From positions 1 through 64,000 of the forward strand of contig CAJTNT010000020.1 in NCBI GenBank assembly GCA_910577785.1: DNA of 64,000 nt, in the 5' to 3' direction. Below, piece after piece: positions 1 through 8,420 of this stretch. Made by a program: the position numbers and the translations under genes. Under the pieces are notes generated by a model. The model had not been told where the DNA came from. It did no database searches and worked only from the letters and a program-made list of their open reading frames with translations. Within the stretch, counting starts at the first letter, position 1. Each line of letters begins with the position of its first letter. This stretch comes from an uncultured Lachnospiraceae bacterium. Its GTDB lineage: Bacteria; Bacillota; Clostridia; Lachnospirales; Lachnospiraceae.

Positions 1-2
1 AA

Positions 3-140
3 ATCAGCAGGGAAGATTACGACCAGTGGCGGTACAATTATCCGAAGTTTGACACCACGCAGCATTGGGCGAAATCTCCCTCTGATGAATTGAGCAATAC
101 ATTAGTCGAAGCGTTCAAGGACAAACTGAAAACCGATTGA
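3..140 (+). CDS. 3' end of an unidentified gene (partial)
   Basis: An open frame runs in from the left edge and stops with TGA at 138-140, giving a 45-residue C-terminal tail that begins ISREDYDQWRYNYPKF and ends KDKLKTD. It is hydrophilic, with no membrane segment. The tail vaguely recalls the ends of Firmicutes recombinase-type proteins of mobile elements, but this is an impression and not an identification. Its position a few hundred bases from the 3' end of guaA, a known integration site for mobile elements, makes a mobile-element origin reasonable. The rest of the gene lies outside the window. Confidence 0.45.
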   Translation: MSREDYDQWRYNYPKFDTTQHWAKSPSDELSNTLVEAFKDKLKTD

Positions 141-154
141 CAAGCACGACAAAA

Positions 155-196
155 AACGCCCTTAGCCATGAGTTCCTACCCACAGCTAAGGGCGTT
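155..196 (-). terminator. Rho-independent terminator downstream of guaA
   Basis: A perfect 12-bp stem (AACGCCCTTAGC at 155-166, GCTAAGGGCGTT at 185-196) with an 18-nt loop is followed on the minus strand by a run of six T. It would end minus-strand transcripts from guaA. It also lies just after the stop of the plus-strand gene ending at 140, so it may serve both. Confidence 0.7.
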
Positions 197-290
197 ATAA
201 TATGGATTTATTTCAGCCGTCCAAACCACTTCTCAATCATTCCCCCACCAACAAACCACTTGACAGTAAGAATAATCGCACTCAAACGAC

Positions 291-310
291 TGTTATCAAT
301 TTGTTATCAA
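291..310. repeat. Short direct repeat in possible guaA attachment region
   Basis: TGTTATCAA occurs at 291-299 and again at 302-310, one helical turn apart. The strip 197-368 holds no convincing gene. A small imperfect hairpin (AAACCC/GGGTTT, 331-352) follows. Closely spaced direct repeats beside a guaA 3' end are what integrase arm sites look like, but no second attachment half is visible here. Confidence 0.35.
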
Positions 311-368
311 AAGACCTTTCAAAAGTCCGCAAACCCGCATAAACACTGGGTTTACTAAGCATTTTTGT

Positions 369-1910
369 TTATTCGAACTCTATCGTCCCCGGCGGCTTCC
401 CCGTGCAGTCATACAGTACCCGATTGACCCCTTTTACTTCATTTATAATGCGGTTGGTAACTTTATGCAATACTTCCCAGGGGATCTGCGCTGCTTCTGC
501 GGTCATAAAGTCAGACGTGTTCACCGCCCGGAGGGCAATGGCATAATCATATGTCCTGAAATCACCCATGACGCCTACAGAGCGCATATTGGTCAGCGCT
601 GCAAAGTACTGCCCCAGTTCCTTGTCAAGGCCTGCTTTTGCAATTTCCTCCCGGTAGATTGCATCTGCTTCCTGGACAATCTTTACTTTTTCTTCCGTCA
701 CTTCGCCGACAATGCGGACGCCCAGACCGGGGCCTGGGAAGGGCTGGCGGAAGACTAGGCGGGGTGGAATCCCCAGTTCCAGGCCTGCCTTGCGCACCTC
801 GTCCTTGAAAAGGCTGCGCAGCGGCTCAATAATCTCGCGAAAATCCACTACATCTGGGAGGCCTCCCACATTGTGATGGGATTTAATGACAGCTGATTTT
901 CCTAGGCCGGACTCTATGACATCGGGGTAAATGGTGCCTTGCACCAGATAATCCACTTTGCCGATTTTTTTTGCCTCTTCCTCAAAGATATGGATAAACT
1001 CTGTGCCAATGATTTTGCGTTTCTCCTCTGGCTCATCAATGCCTTTGAGCCTGTCGTAATATCTCTGCTGTGCATTCACGCGGATAAAATTCAGCTCGTA
1101 GGCGCCATTAGGGCCAAAGATGGCTTCTACCTCATCCCCTTCCTCCTTGCGGAGCAGGCCATGGTCTACAAAAACACATGTTAATTGCCGGCCAACTGCT
1201 TTGGAAAGCAACACCGCTGCAACAGAAGAATCTACGCCTCCGGACAATGCGCACAGCACCTTGCCATCCCCTATCTTCTGGCGCAGGCTCTGGATGGAGT
1301 CTTCTACGAAGGAATCCATCTTCCACTCCCCTGCGCAGCCACATATCTTGCGGACAAAATTCTGGAGCATTTCCTTGCCCTCTTGGGTATGCATGACTTC
1401 GGGGTGGAATTGGGTTGCATAAAGCTTCTGCTCCGGGCAGGACATCGCTGCCACAGGGCAGGACGGAGTATGCGCTGTAACATGGAAGCCCTCTGGCGCC
1501 TCTGCGATATAATCGGTATGGCTCATCCAGCAAATACTCTTAGGGGACAGGCCTTCAAACATCAGATCCGCAGTGTCAAGCTCCACTTCCGTATGCCCAT
1601 ATTCACTGACAGGGGCTGTCTTTACCGTGCCTCCCAGCAAATGCGCCATCAGCTGGGAACCATAGCAGATCCCCAAGATTGGGATGCCCAGAGCAAATAT
1701 TTCTGTGGAGCAGCGGGGCGATGCCTCTCCATAAGCGCTGTTAGGGCCTCCCGTAAAAATAATCCCCTTTGGCTCTATGGCTTTTATCTCTTCTATGGCC
1801 ATCGTATAAGGCTTGATTTCGCAATAGACATTGCATTCACGCACACGCCTGGCAATCAATTGATTATACTGCCCGCCAAAGTCAAGGACAATTATCGTTT
1901 CCTTCTTCAA
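369..1910 (-). CDS. guaA: GMP synthase (glutamine-hydrolysing)
   Basis: It converts XMP to GMP using ATP and ammonia released from glutamine, the last step of de novo guanine nucleotide synthesis in the cytosol. The N-terminal class I amidotransferase domain carries the nucleophile Cys82 (GICYGSQ) and the His169/Glu171 pair (FHPEV). The ATP pyrophosphatase domain follows with the PP-loop SGGVDSS at about 223-229, and the C-terminal dimerisation domain ends in the usual PPGTIEFE. The length, 513 residues, is normal. The start codon is TTG, preceded by AGGAGGG seven bases upstream. An imperfect inverted repeat (1959-1987) lies in the leader. No guanine riboswitch was recognised upstream. The 3' end is intact although it borders a possible integration junction. 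Confidence 0.97.
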   Translation of the reverse strand: MKKETIIVLDFGGQYNQLIARRVRECNVYCEIKPYTMAIEEIKAIEPKGIIFTGGPNSAYGEASPRCSTEIFALGIPILGICYGSQLMAHLLGGTVKTAPVSEYGHTEVELDTADLMFEGLSPKSICWMSHTDYIAEAPEGFHVTAHTPSCPVAAMSCPEQKLYATQFHPEVMHTQEGKEMLQNFVRKICGCAGEWKMDSFVEDSIQSLRQKIGDGKVLCALSGGVDSSVAAVLLSKAVGRQLTCVFVDHGLLRKEEGDEVEAIFGPNGAYELNFIRVNAQQRYYDRLKGIDEPEEKRKIIGTEFIHIFEEEAKKIGKVDYLVQGTIYPDVIESGLGKSAVIKSHHNVGGLPDVVDFREIIEPLRSLFKDEVRKAGLELGIPPRLVFRQPFPGPGLGVRIVGEVTEEKVKIVQEADAIYREEIAKAGLDKELGQYFAALTNMRSVGVMGDFRTYDYAIALRAVNTSDFMTAEAAQIPWEVLHKVTNRIINEVKGVNRVLYDCTGKPPGTIEFE

Positions 1911-1958
1911 ACTTATTCCCTCCTGATTTTCTGCTGCCGTTATGATACTCCCTTGTTC

Positions 1959-1987
1959 TGTAACTGTTCAGATACTTTACTGTTACA
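1959..1987. repeat. TGTAAC-GTTACA inverted repeat, copy A
   Basis: TGTAAC and GTTACA arms enclose 17 bases, about 50-80 nt upstream of guaA. A closely similar element (shared core GTTC-n-G-n-TACTTT) lies upstream of hup at 16585-16612. It is too short to classify. It could be an RNA hairpin in the leader, a regulator site or a small dispersed repeat. Confidence 0.5.
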
Positions 1988-2104
1988 CATCCAGCCATGA
2001 GAATTGCTTCGCAAGAAGCCGTCTGCCTGTTTCCACTACAATTTATCACGGTCAGCGCGGCAAGTGCGCAGGCCTGCCTGAACCGTTACTATTACTGGCA
2101 TTTT

Positions 2105-2509
2105 TTACTTTTGCACATACCGCATATCCACTTTCAATATATGGCTTACCAGCCATTTCACAAGAAATTCCAAAAGCCCTTTGGCAATCTCATTCTGGCG
2201 TCCATAATCACCTTCTGCAGAATCCAGGTCGAACTTCAGCAAACTGTCTTCAAAGCTGCGGTGCTGGGCGCTGTGCGCCGCAAAATCCGAATAATGGATG
2301 CTACGCAGATAATCCTCTTCGTGGGAAAAATGGATCCTGGTATAGTTAATTAATTCTGAAACCAAGTATACAAGCTGCTCCGTCTTGTCCTGCAGGAGAT
2401 CGTCTTCCAGAAGATCGTCCGTCTCCTGCGCCAATTCGAACAGCCTGGCATGCTCCTTGTCAATCTCTGCAATCCCCGTGAAATATTCCGGTTTCATTTC
2501 ATATCTCAT
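2105..2509 (-). CDS. Bacteriohemerythrin
   Basis: A single-domain hemerythrin-like protein of 134 residues that should bind O2 at a non-heme di-iron centre. All seven expected iron ligands are visible: His20, His60, Glu64, His79, His83, His123 and Asp128. In anaerobes such proteins are thought to act in oxygen sensing or scavenging; the exact role here is inferred. The start was moved from 2527 to the internal ATG at 2509, because AAGGAG sits inside the longer frame six bases before it. No membrane or signalling domain is attached. It is transcribed away from dpaA and shows no obvious operon partner. Confidence 0.9.
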   Translation of the reverse strand: MRYEMKPEYFTGIAEIDKEHARLFELAQETDDLLEDDLLQDKTEQLVYLVSELINYTRIHFSHEEDYLRSIHYSDFAAHSAQHRSFEDSLLKFDLDSAEGDYGRQNEIAKGLLEFLVKWLVSHILKVDMRYVQK

Positions 2510-2605
2510 AGAAAACTCCTTAATCATAAATATCTTATGTTACTAATTCTTCTGAAACTATATTACCGCCTTTTACAAGAATAATCAAGCTGATTTTAAG
2601 GCCAG

Positions 2606-2633
2606 ACACCTTTTGGCTTTCATCACATATATT
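2606..2633 (+). promoter_or_regulatory. Sigma-K-like promoter for dpaAB
   Basis: ACAC at 2606-2609 and CATATATT at 2626-2633, separated by 16 bases, match the known sigma-K pattern (AC at -35, CATAnnnT at -10). They lie about 30 bases before the dpaA start. Dipicolinate synthase is made in the mother cell under sigma-K in spore formers, so position and motif agree. Confidence 0.6.
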
Positions 2634-2662
2634 GTAAGGAAAACAGAAATAAGAGGCGACCC

Positions 2663-3535
2663 ATGGCAATATCATCCATTGCAATCCTTGGCGGAGATCT
2701 GCGGCAATGCTACTGCGCGGAATACCTGCTGTCATTGGGCTGGCAGGCAACCTGCTTCCATACCCTTGATTTTCCTTACCACGGCAAGATCCGCCTGGCC
2801 AAAAGCCTTGCGGAAGCATTGGCCAACGCAAAAGTTGTGCTGGCGCCTACGCCCCTCTCAAAAGATAACGCCCTCCTGTACCAGGCAGGCTCCCAGCACC
2901 CCTCCTGCCCTTTGGCAGAAATATGGGATTCCATGAGTCCCGGGCAAATCCTGGCTGTACACAGCATCAGGGAACAGACCGCAAGGCTGTTGGCAGAAAA
3001 GAACTGCCCGGTCTTCCAATTCTCCCAATCAGAAACATTTACTGCCGGAAATTCCTACCTGACTGCCGAAGGGCTTTTATCCGAAATCATCCGCCTGACC
3101 CCCTTTTCCTTGGCATCTGCCAACATACTCCTTCTGGGATACGGGCGCTGCGGCTCGGCAATCGGAAACCTGCTGCATCCGCTCTGCCGTACGGCCTATG
3201 TTGTGGAATGGGATCTGTCCCGGCGGGCACAGGCAGAAAAAAATGGACTTACACCTGTGGCAGCCGCGGATTTTCCAAAAGCCCTTCCCCCATGCAGCCT
3301 CGTAATCAATACCATTCCGGCTCCTGTGCTGGAACCCGGGCAATTGCAGAGGGTTCCTGGCTCCTGCCATATATTTGATATTGCCTCAGCGCCTTTTGGC
3401 TTCCCAGCAGACACAGCGGAGAAATACCTACTGCCCTATTTCCGTATTCCGGGGATTCCCGGAAGGTTTGCCCCCGCAGATGCTGGGCAGCTCATTGGAA
3501 AGACAATAGAAAGGATCTCAGACTATGGCTTATGA
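2663..3535 (+). CDS. dpaA: Dipicolinate synthase subunit A
   Basis: With DpaB it makes dipicolinic acid from a lysine-pathway intermediate. This acid is loaded with calcium into the spore core and gives heat resistance. The 290-residue protein opens with a nucleotide-binding beta strand (IAILGGDLRQ) and has a second Rossmann-type segment near residues 153-165 (ILLLGYGRCGSAIGN), as in the NAD(P)-binding subunit A of the family (SpoVFA). The stop overlaps the dpaB start by 11 bases, indicating translational coupling. A sigma-K-like promoter lies just upstream. It is the first gene of a two-gene operon. Confidence 0.93.
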   Translation: MAISSIAILGGDLRQCYCAEYLLSLGWQATCFHTLDFPYHGKIRLAKSLAEALANAKVVLAPTPLSKDNALLYQAGSQHPSCPLAEIWDSMSPGQILAVHSIREQTARLLAEKNCPVFQFSQSETFTAGNSYLTAEGLLSEIIRLTPFSLASANILLLGYGRCGSAIGNLLHPLCRTAYVVEWDLSRRAQAEKNGLTPVAAADFPKALPPCSLVINTIPAPVLEPGQLQRVPGSCHIFDIASAPFGFPADTAEKYLLPYFRIPGIPGRFAPADAGQLIGKTIERISDYGL

Positions 3536-4124
3536 TTTTCATGGCAAATCCATCGGCATCGGCTTTACCGGCTCGTTCTGCACCTATGAGAAGATCTTCC
3601 ATGCACTGGAAGATCTGAAAAAAACAGGAGCAAGCTTACTCCCTGTCTTCTCTACCCATGCCTCTACCCTGGATTCCAGGTTTGGCAGCAGCACAGAATT
3701 CTTAGAGCGGGCAGAAGAACTTACAGGGAAAAAACCCATCACCACCATTCCCGGCGCAGAACCCATCGGCCCGAAAGGGCTTATGGATATCCTGGTCATT
3801 TCCCCCTGCACCGGAAATACGCTTTCCAAGCTGGCAAACGGAATTTCAGATACTCCCGTGCTGATGGCTGCGAAATCCCATCTGCGCAATAACCGGCCGC
3901 TGGTGCTTTCCCTATCCACCAATGACGCGCTGGGCATGAACCTGAAAAATATCGGCATCCTCCTAAATACGAAAAATATCTATTTCGTCCCCTTTGGCCA
4001 GGATGATTACCAGGCAAAGCCAAACTCTATGACAGCCTTTACCGAGCTTCTGCCGGAAACCATTGATTTTGCCCTGCAGGGAAAACAGATCCAGCCTGTC
4101 ATCCGCAGCCCGCACAGCCGCTAA
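3525..4124 (+). CDS. dpaB: Dipicolinate synthase subunit B
   Basis: The flavoprotein-type partner of DpaA (SpoVFB), needed for dipicolinate synthesis in the mother cell. The 199 residues show the flavoprotein fold typical of this subunit: an N-terminal GIGFTGSFCTYEKIF strand and loop, then the ISPCTGNTLSKLANGISD region around residues 92-110, and a conserved LVLSLSTNDALG segment. The length is normal. The ATG lies inside the last codons of dpaA. No clear terminator was found in the 128 bases before the next, oppositely oriented gene. Confidence 0.93.
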   Translation: MAYDFHGKSIGIGFTGSFCTYEKIFHALEDLKKTGASLLPVFSTHASTLDSRFGSSTEFLERAEELTGKKPITTIPGAEPIGPKGLMDILVISPCTGNTLSKLANGISDTPVLMAAKSHLRNNRPLVLSLSTNDALGMNLKNIGILLNTKNIYFVPFGQDDYQAKPNSMTAFTELLPETIDFALQGKQIQPVIRSPHSR

Positions 4125-4252
4125 TGCAATGCCTGCTCTGAGCCGTGGCGCGGCCGGAAACGCTGCACAGCGCATCCCTCCCGACTGTATGCTACGCCTT
4201 TCCCAGCCATATGCAGCACAGAACAACAGGGGCAACGATATAACCAGAAACC

Positions 4253-4429
4253 CTATACCATATGGTATTCCATCATTTCATAATGGAGCATTGTGCCTTC
4301 GGCTATTTCCGGGGGCAGCAATGCCCTTGCCACACATTTTAATTCTTCCTGGGGATGCTCTGTCTGCTGCAGATAAGCATAATCCCCATCAATCCTTGCT
4401 ACTGTATATTCAATTGGCCCAAAATTCAT
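4253..4429 (-). CDS. DUF3006-like small protein
   Basis: A 58-residue protein whose layout resembles DUF3006 proteins: an IDGDYAYLQ strand followed by an ALLPPEIAEGTML segment. Known members are small, probably beta-rich and of unknown function. The start is taken at 4429 rather than 4438, because AAAGGG abuts the outer ATG but sits nine bases before the inner one. It follows the sigma-like gene on the same strand by about 130 bases and could be co-transcribed with it. No function can be given. Confidence 0.6.
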   Translation of the reverse strand: MNFGPIEYTVARIDGDYAYLQQTEHPQEELKCVARALLPPEIAEGTMLHYEMMEYHMV

Positions 4430-4558
4430 ATCTTCCATCCCTTTCTCTTCGCACCAAGATATCCTATGGTTTATCTGCTTCCTGGCATGGCCTGCCCCCT
4501 AACCACACCGCCCCCGATTGCAGCCTCTCCTCATCCTTACCGCTTTGCAAGGCTCCCC

Positions 4559-5389
4559 CTAATTCCGCTCCCTGGACAGAGAGAGAATCGCCATGACTTC
4601 CTCCTCTGGCATCCTTGTAAAATCTGCCAGCTCCTGAACTGTAGGAATCGCAAAATTTTCTTCCGCCAGCTGTTTTTGGGCTTCATGGATAAAATTAACC
4701 TTTGCCAGCAATAATTTCTCCTGATATTCCGTACTCTCCTCCTTCTGGCAAAACTCCTCCATAGACTCCCTCACATAAGATTCTAATTTCACCTCAACCA
4801 ATGCGGCTTCTTCTCCTTCTTTCCCCAAAAGCCTGTCCAGCCCCACCAGGAGCCCTACATTCCCCTCCTGCACCAATTCCTCCCGCCAGGCCTTCTCTGC
4901 CGTATACTCTCCTGCAATCTCAGCAAGCCTCCCCTGCCATTGATGGTTAATCTCCACTATCGCGGAACCCTCCCCTGCCAGCAGCCTCCCATACAGTTCC
5001 AGTTCCTGCGCCCGGGACAGAGCCAATTCTGCCTCTGCCCCGCCAGAATATAATCCAGAGCGGCCAGACTCTGACAGCTTTCCCTTCCTGGCTCCTTCAC
5101 AGAATGCTCCCCGCAGTTTACTGGATTTATACGCTGTACCTTTCCCTACTTCCCCTCCAAATCTTTGCTGCGTACTCCCGGCATTGGACGCTGTGCATTT
5201 CCCATTTTCCTCAGGAAATGCCTGCTGTGGACTCTGCAGATACTGGCAGATAAGCTCCTGCTGCTCCGAAGATAACCCCATTTCCTGAAAATACGATTGG
5301 ATTTCCTCTTTTGAAAGCGGTTCTGTGCCAGCCTGCATAATCTTCTGCACAGAACGCACCGCTTCTATAAATGACGTCTGATCTACCAT
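4559..5389 (-). CDS. Degenerate sigma-70-like protein
   Basis: A 276-residue protein with partial likeness to RNA polymerase sigma factors. Around residues 125-185 it has a helix resembling region 2.1 and LVQEGNVGLLVGLDRL, close to the LIQEGNIGL core-binding motif of region 2.2. Near the C-terminus PTVQELADFTRMPEEEV matches region 3. The usual aromatic DNA-melting region 2.3/2.4 (KFSTYATWWIRQ type) is not recognisable, and no region 4 follows, so recognition of a normal -35 box is doubtful. Residues 60-120 are a low-complexity Gly/Ser/Lys linker. The start is supported by AGGAAGGG nine bases upstream. It could be a divergent sigma factor, a core-binding regulator or a decaying paralogue. Confidence 0.6.
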   Translation of the reverse strand: MVDQTSFIEAVRSVQKIMQAGTEPLSKEEIQSYFQEMGLSSEQQELICQYLQSPQQAFPEENGKCTASNAGSTQQRFGGEVGKGTAYKSSKLRGAFCEGARKGKLSESGRSGLYSGGAEAELALSRAQELELYGRLLAGEGSAIVEINHQWQGRLAEIAGEYTAEKAWREELVQEGNVGLLVGLDRLLGKEGEEAALVEVKLESYVRESMEEFCQKEESTEYQEKLLLAKVNFIHEAQKQLAEENFAIPTVQELADFTRMPEEEVMAILSLSRERN

Positions 5390-5508
5390 AGAAATTATCC
5401 CTTCCTTTCATTTCCAAAACGATGCATACCATGGCTCCCGCTGGATACTCAGGAACTGCTCAGGAATAACATAAACAGCCCGCTTACCCTTATGGAAACA
5501 AACAAAAA

Positions 5509-5525
5509 CCCCAGCAACGCTGGGG
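5509..5525 (-). terminator. Terminator of tRNA-Tyr
   Basis: A 7-bp GC-rich stem (CCCCAGC/GCTGGGG) with a 3-nt loop is followed on the minus strand by TTTTTG. It lies about 40 bases past the tRNA 3' end. Confidence 0.85.
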
Positions 5526-5566
5526 AATCTGAATATAGGTAACTGTTATTCCTGTTTTCCATGAAA

Positions 5567-5648
5567 TGGATGGAGAAGGATTCGAACCTTCGAAGGCGTC
5601 GCCAACAGATTTACAGTCTGCCCCCTTTGGCCACTCGGGAATCCATCC
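5567..5648 (-). tRNA. tRNA-Tyr (anticodon GTA)
   Basis: An 82-nt tRNA with a long variable arm, as in bacterial tRNA-Tyr. The acceptor stem is GGATGGA/TCCATCC with discriminator A, the anticodon loop reads ACTGTAAAT, and the T arm is GGTTCGAATCC. The 3' CCA is not encoded, so the CCA-adding enzyme at 22249-23604 must complete it. Confidence 0.95.
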
Positions 5649-5690
5649 ATATATCAAAAATACTCACGCATAATGCCCTGATCGAGATAT

Positions 5691-5719
5691 ATTATAACAT
5701 ATGATTTCCTCGCTTGCAA
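5691..5719 (-). promoter_or_regulatory. Sigma-A promoter of tRNA-Tyr
   Basis: On the minus strand TTGCAA (5714-5719) and TATAAT (5691-5696) are separated by 17 bases, about 40 bases before the mature tRNA. Confidence 0.75.
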
Positions 5720-5820
5720 GACAAATTTCAAAAATACGTACAATTTATATTCTCACGGAATGCGCAGGCCAGCGTATCCCTGCGCTATGAATAGTAAACA
5801 ATGGATCACATAATAATCCT

Positions 5821-5882
5821 AGGAGCTGTTAAAAAATAACGCATGGCAATTAGCTGCCACAAGTTATTTCTTAACAATTCCT
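5821..5882 (-). terminator. Long hairpin downstream of the amylase gene
   Basis: The outer arms TGTTAAAAAATAAC (5827-5840) and GTTATTTCTTAACA (5863-5876) pair with one mismatch and extend to AGGA/TCCT. An inner TGGCA/TGCCA stem forms the top. The minus strand ends in a T-rich run, suggesting termination of amylase transcripts. The rest of the gap 5650-5934 shows only the tRNA promoter. Confidence 0.6.
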
Positions 5883-5934
5883 TACAATCCTCTTCTGAAT
5901 CAAAGCCGTTCCCCTTCACCTCCTACTCCGGCCC

Positions 5935-8037
5935 TCATTTGCCAATATTCCTCAATATAACCGCCGTATTTGGCGGCAGGTTAATCTTCAGCCTTCCGTC
6001 ATGGACTTCATAAATTTCCGAATCCAGGGAATACGTCTCCGGCCTGGTCATAATCAGCCTCTCCAGCCTAGTCTCCCGTTCCATCTCGGCCGGCCATACC
6101 CTCCATTCCATAAACCGTTCCACATAGTCATTATTGACCACAACGATAAACTGCTGCCGGCGGTTAAAGCGCCCATAACACATCACCTGATGTTCGCCGC
6201 CTAAAATTTTCAGGGAACCCGTCCGCAGCGCCTCATTCTCCCGGTGGATGCGGATAATATCCCGGTGGAAAGCCAGCAGTTCCTGATCCTCCCGCCCCCA
6301 GGGATACGTCCTGCGGTTGTCCGGATCGGTGAATCCCACCACGCCGGCCTCATCCCCATAATAAATCGTCGGCGCCCCCGGCCATGTCATCTGTATCACT
6401 ACGGCCTCTTTGAGAACCCCCTTATTGACATTCTCGCCTGCCGCCGCGCTGCCCAGATTATTGACCCTTCCTACCTTGTGGTTTGTCCGCGTCAGGAAGC
6501 GGGAATGGTCGTGGTTTGACAGCTCGTTCATGGCACACAGTAGGGAAGGCGTCATAAAACGGGTCATATAGTAATTCATCGCCCCTTCGAAATTATGGAA
6601 ATTCCCCAGCATATCCTCCCGGTAGCCATCGCTGTGCTTCTCCATCCCTGTCAAAAACCAGGTCAGCGGCTCCATAAAGGCATCGTAATTCATTACCGTA
6701 TCCCACTGATCCCCCCGTAGCCACTCCACAGGGTCGCCGTAATGCTCCGCCAGGACAATGGCCTCCGGATTCGCCCCTTTGACTGCCTTCCGGAAATCCC
6801 GCCAGAACTGGTGGTTAAATTCTACAGAATGCCCCAAATCCGCCGCCACGTCCAGACGCCAGCCATCCGCATAGAAGGGCGCAGATACCCATTTCCTGCC
6901 AATGTCCAAAATATAGTCATACAGTTCCTGGGAACCCTCGTAATTCAGCTTGGGCAGGGTATCATGCCCCCACCAGCCGTCATACGTATTGTTATAGGGC
7001 CAATGATTCTCATCATGGAACTGGAAAAAATTCCGATAGGGGCTGTCCTCCGAAATATATGCCCCTGTGGCATACCCCAGTTCCTTCTCATAGATCAGCT
7101 CCCTGTCCAGCCATTTATTAAAAGAGCCGCAGTGGTTGAACACGCCGTCCAAAATCACACGCATCCCGCGCTTATGGGCTTCTGAAATCAGCGTGGCAAA
7201 CAGTTCATTGCTAGCCTCTAAATTCCTGCGGTCCGACACGCGCTTGATATACTTGGTCGCCCGGGTATTGTCCGTATCCCCAGGGTTCAGAAGCTCCCCC
7301 CCATCCTCTACAATCCGCCCATAATGCGGGTCGATATAATCATAATCCTGGATGTCATACTTGTGGTTTGACGGAGACACGAACAGTGGGTTAAAGTACA
7401 GCACCTCAACCCCCAGATCCTTTAGATAGTCCAACTTCTGCAAGACGCCTGTCAAATCCCCGCCATAAAACTCGCCTACGCCAAAATCTGCCGGGCATTT
7501 ATTCCAATCATCTACATGCTGGCTATATACCTTGATATAATAATACTCGTTCGTCTCCACGTTATTGGTGGGATCCCCCATGCAGAAACGGTCTACCAAA
7601 ATCTGGTACATCACTGCCCCCTTCGCCCAATCCGGCGTAGAGAATCCTGGGACAATTACAAAGTCGTATTCCGGCCTCACCTGAGAACTGACTCCCATGC
7701 GGTCATAGCAACAGTAAAGCATCCCTGTCGCTACTTCAAAATGGTAATGGTAAGGCTCTGTCCCAAGCTGTACCTTGACGCGATAATAATCAAATTCTCC
7801 CCTGCTTTCCCGCTTCTTCATAGGAATCTTCTGGTTGCCCCCGCACAGCCACACCGCATCCACATTATTCCGAGAAGAACGGAAGGTAAGCTCAACCTGT
7901 TCATTCGCCTTTGGCTCCGACGGATTCCTGTAATCTTTCGTACCGTCTGCAAACAAAGCATGCTTGCGAAGCAATGGGCGCATCTGCATCATATATTGCT
8001 GTCTTTGATTTAATTCATAAATAGAATGTTCGCTCAT
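5935..8037 (-). CDS. GH13 alpha-amylase family glycosidase (neopullulanase-like)
   Basis: An intracellular alpha-glucan hydrolase of glycoside hydrolase family 13, 700 residues. An N-terminal beta domain (about 45-135) resembles the starch-binding domain of neopullulanase and cyclomaltodextrinase enzymes. The (beta/alpha)8 barrel has region I DGVFNH (297-302), region II DGWRLDVAAD with nucleophile Asp396, region III VLAEHYGD with acid/base Glu431, and region IV NELSNHD with Asp510. No signal peptide is present, so it should act on imported maltodextrin or glycogen fragments, fitting the glgC/glgD genes in the window. The start was moved from 8049 to 8037 because GGAGGAGG lies inside the longer frame. 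The exact substrate preference cannot be read from the sequence. Confidence 0.9.
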   Translation of the reverse strand: MSEHSIYELNQRQQYMMQMRPLLRKHALFADGTKDYRNPSEPKANEQVELTFRSSRNNVDAVWLCGGNQKIPMKKRESRGEFDYYRVKVQLGTEPYHYHFEVATGMLYCCYDRMGVSSQVRPEYDFVIVPGFSTPDWAKGAVMYQILVDRFCMGDPTNNVETNEYYYIKVYSQHVDDWNKCPADFGVGEFYGGDLTGVLQKLDYLKDLGVEVLYFNPLFVSPSNHKYDIQDYDYIDPHYGRIVEDGGELLNPGDTDNTRATKYIKRVSDRRNLEASNELFATLISEAHKRGMRVILDGVFNHCGSFNKWLDRELIYEKELGYATGAYISEDSPYRNFFQFHDENHWPYNNTYDGWWGHDTLPKLNYEGSQELYDYILDIGRKWVSAPFYADGWRLDVAADLGHSVEFNHQFWRDFRKAVKGANPEAIVLAEHYGDPVEWLRGDQWDTVMNYDAFMEPLTWFLTGMEKHSDGYREDMLGNFHNFEGAMNYYMTRFMTPSLLCAMNELSNHDHSRFLTRTNHKVGRVNNLGSAAAGENVNKGVLKEAVVIQMTWPGAPTIYYGDEAGVVGFTDPDNRRTYPWGREDQELLAFHRDIIRIHRENEALRTGSLKILGGEHQVMCYGRFNRRQQFIVVVNNDYVERFMEWRVWPAEMERETRLERLIMTRPETYSLDSEIYEVHDGRLKINLPPNTAVILRNIGK

Positions 8038-8204
8038 GGCCTCCTCCAATCTGTGAGCCCATCTGGATTTTCCAAAAATCCATGGCTTTCTACTATTTTA
8101 TCGAATTCTTCCATATTAATCAATATCTCTGGCAAAATTAGGTACGATTGATAAAGTTTTAGGGTGATACTTCCATATCCTTCCACCATAAATGGAAAAA
8201 AACA

Positions 8205-8224
8205 GGCAGCTACTAAGAGCTGCC
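8205..8224 (-). terminator. Terminator downstream of ftsH
   Basis: A perfect 7-bp stem (GGCAGCT/AGCTGCC) with a 6-nt loop is followed on the minus strand by TGTTTTTT. It separates ftsH from the amylase gene. The rest of the 383-base gap 8038-8420 holds no convincing gene or clear promoter. Confidence 0.75.
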
Positions 8225-8420
8225 TTTTAGGAGAAGGTATTTTTACTATGGGGTATAGCAAAAACTATATATAATGTATTGGGGGTTTTTACAGTTATTA
8301 TAGTACCATAGAATCGAAAATAAGTCTACACAAACTTCACAAAATTTCAGGCTTAAATTTGTACACCTTGCACAAAAACTTTTCCTGGCCTTCTGGCCAG
8401 CCCACAAAATACTGCACAAA

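Noticed and set aside
137..358. 73-residue plus-strand frame
   Set aside because: It covers a perfect terminator hairpin, lacks a ribosome site and resembles no protein.
1185..2000. 271-residue frame antisense to guaA
   Set aside because: guaA is unmistakable on the other strand; this frame has no ribosome site and low-plausibility composition.
1911..2104. Purine riboswitch upstream of guaA
   Set aside because: No matching conserved core or three-way junction was found; only a short inverted repeat is present.
8034..8261. 75-residue minus-strand frame overlapping the amylase start
   Set aside because: It runs through the ftsH terminator and lacks a good start site. A short internal frame ending at the amylase ATG is possible but unsupported.
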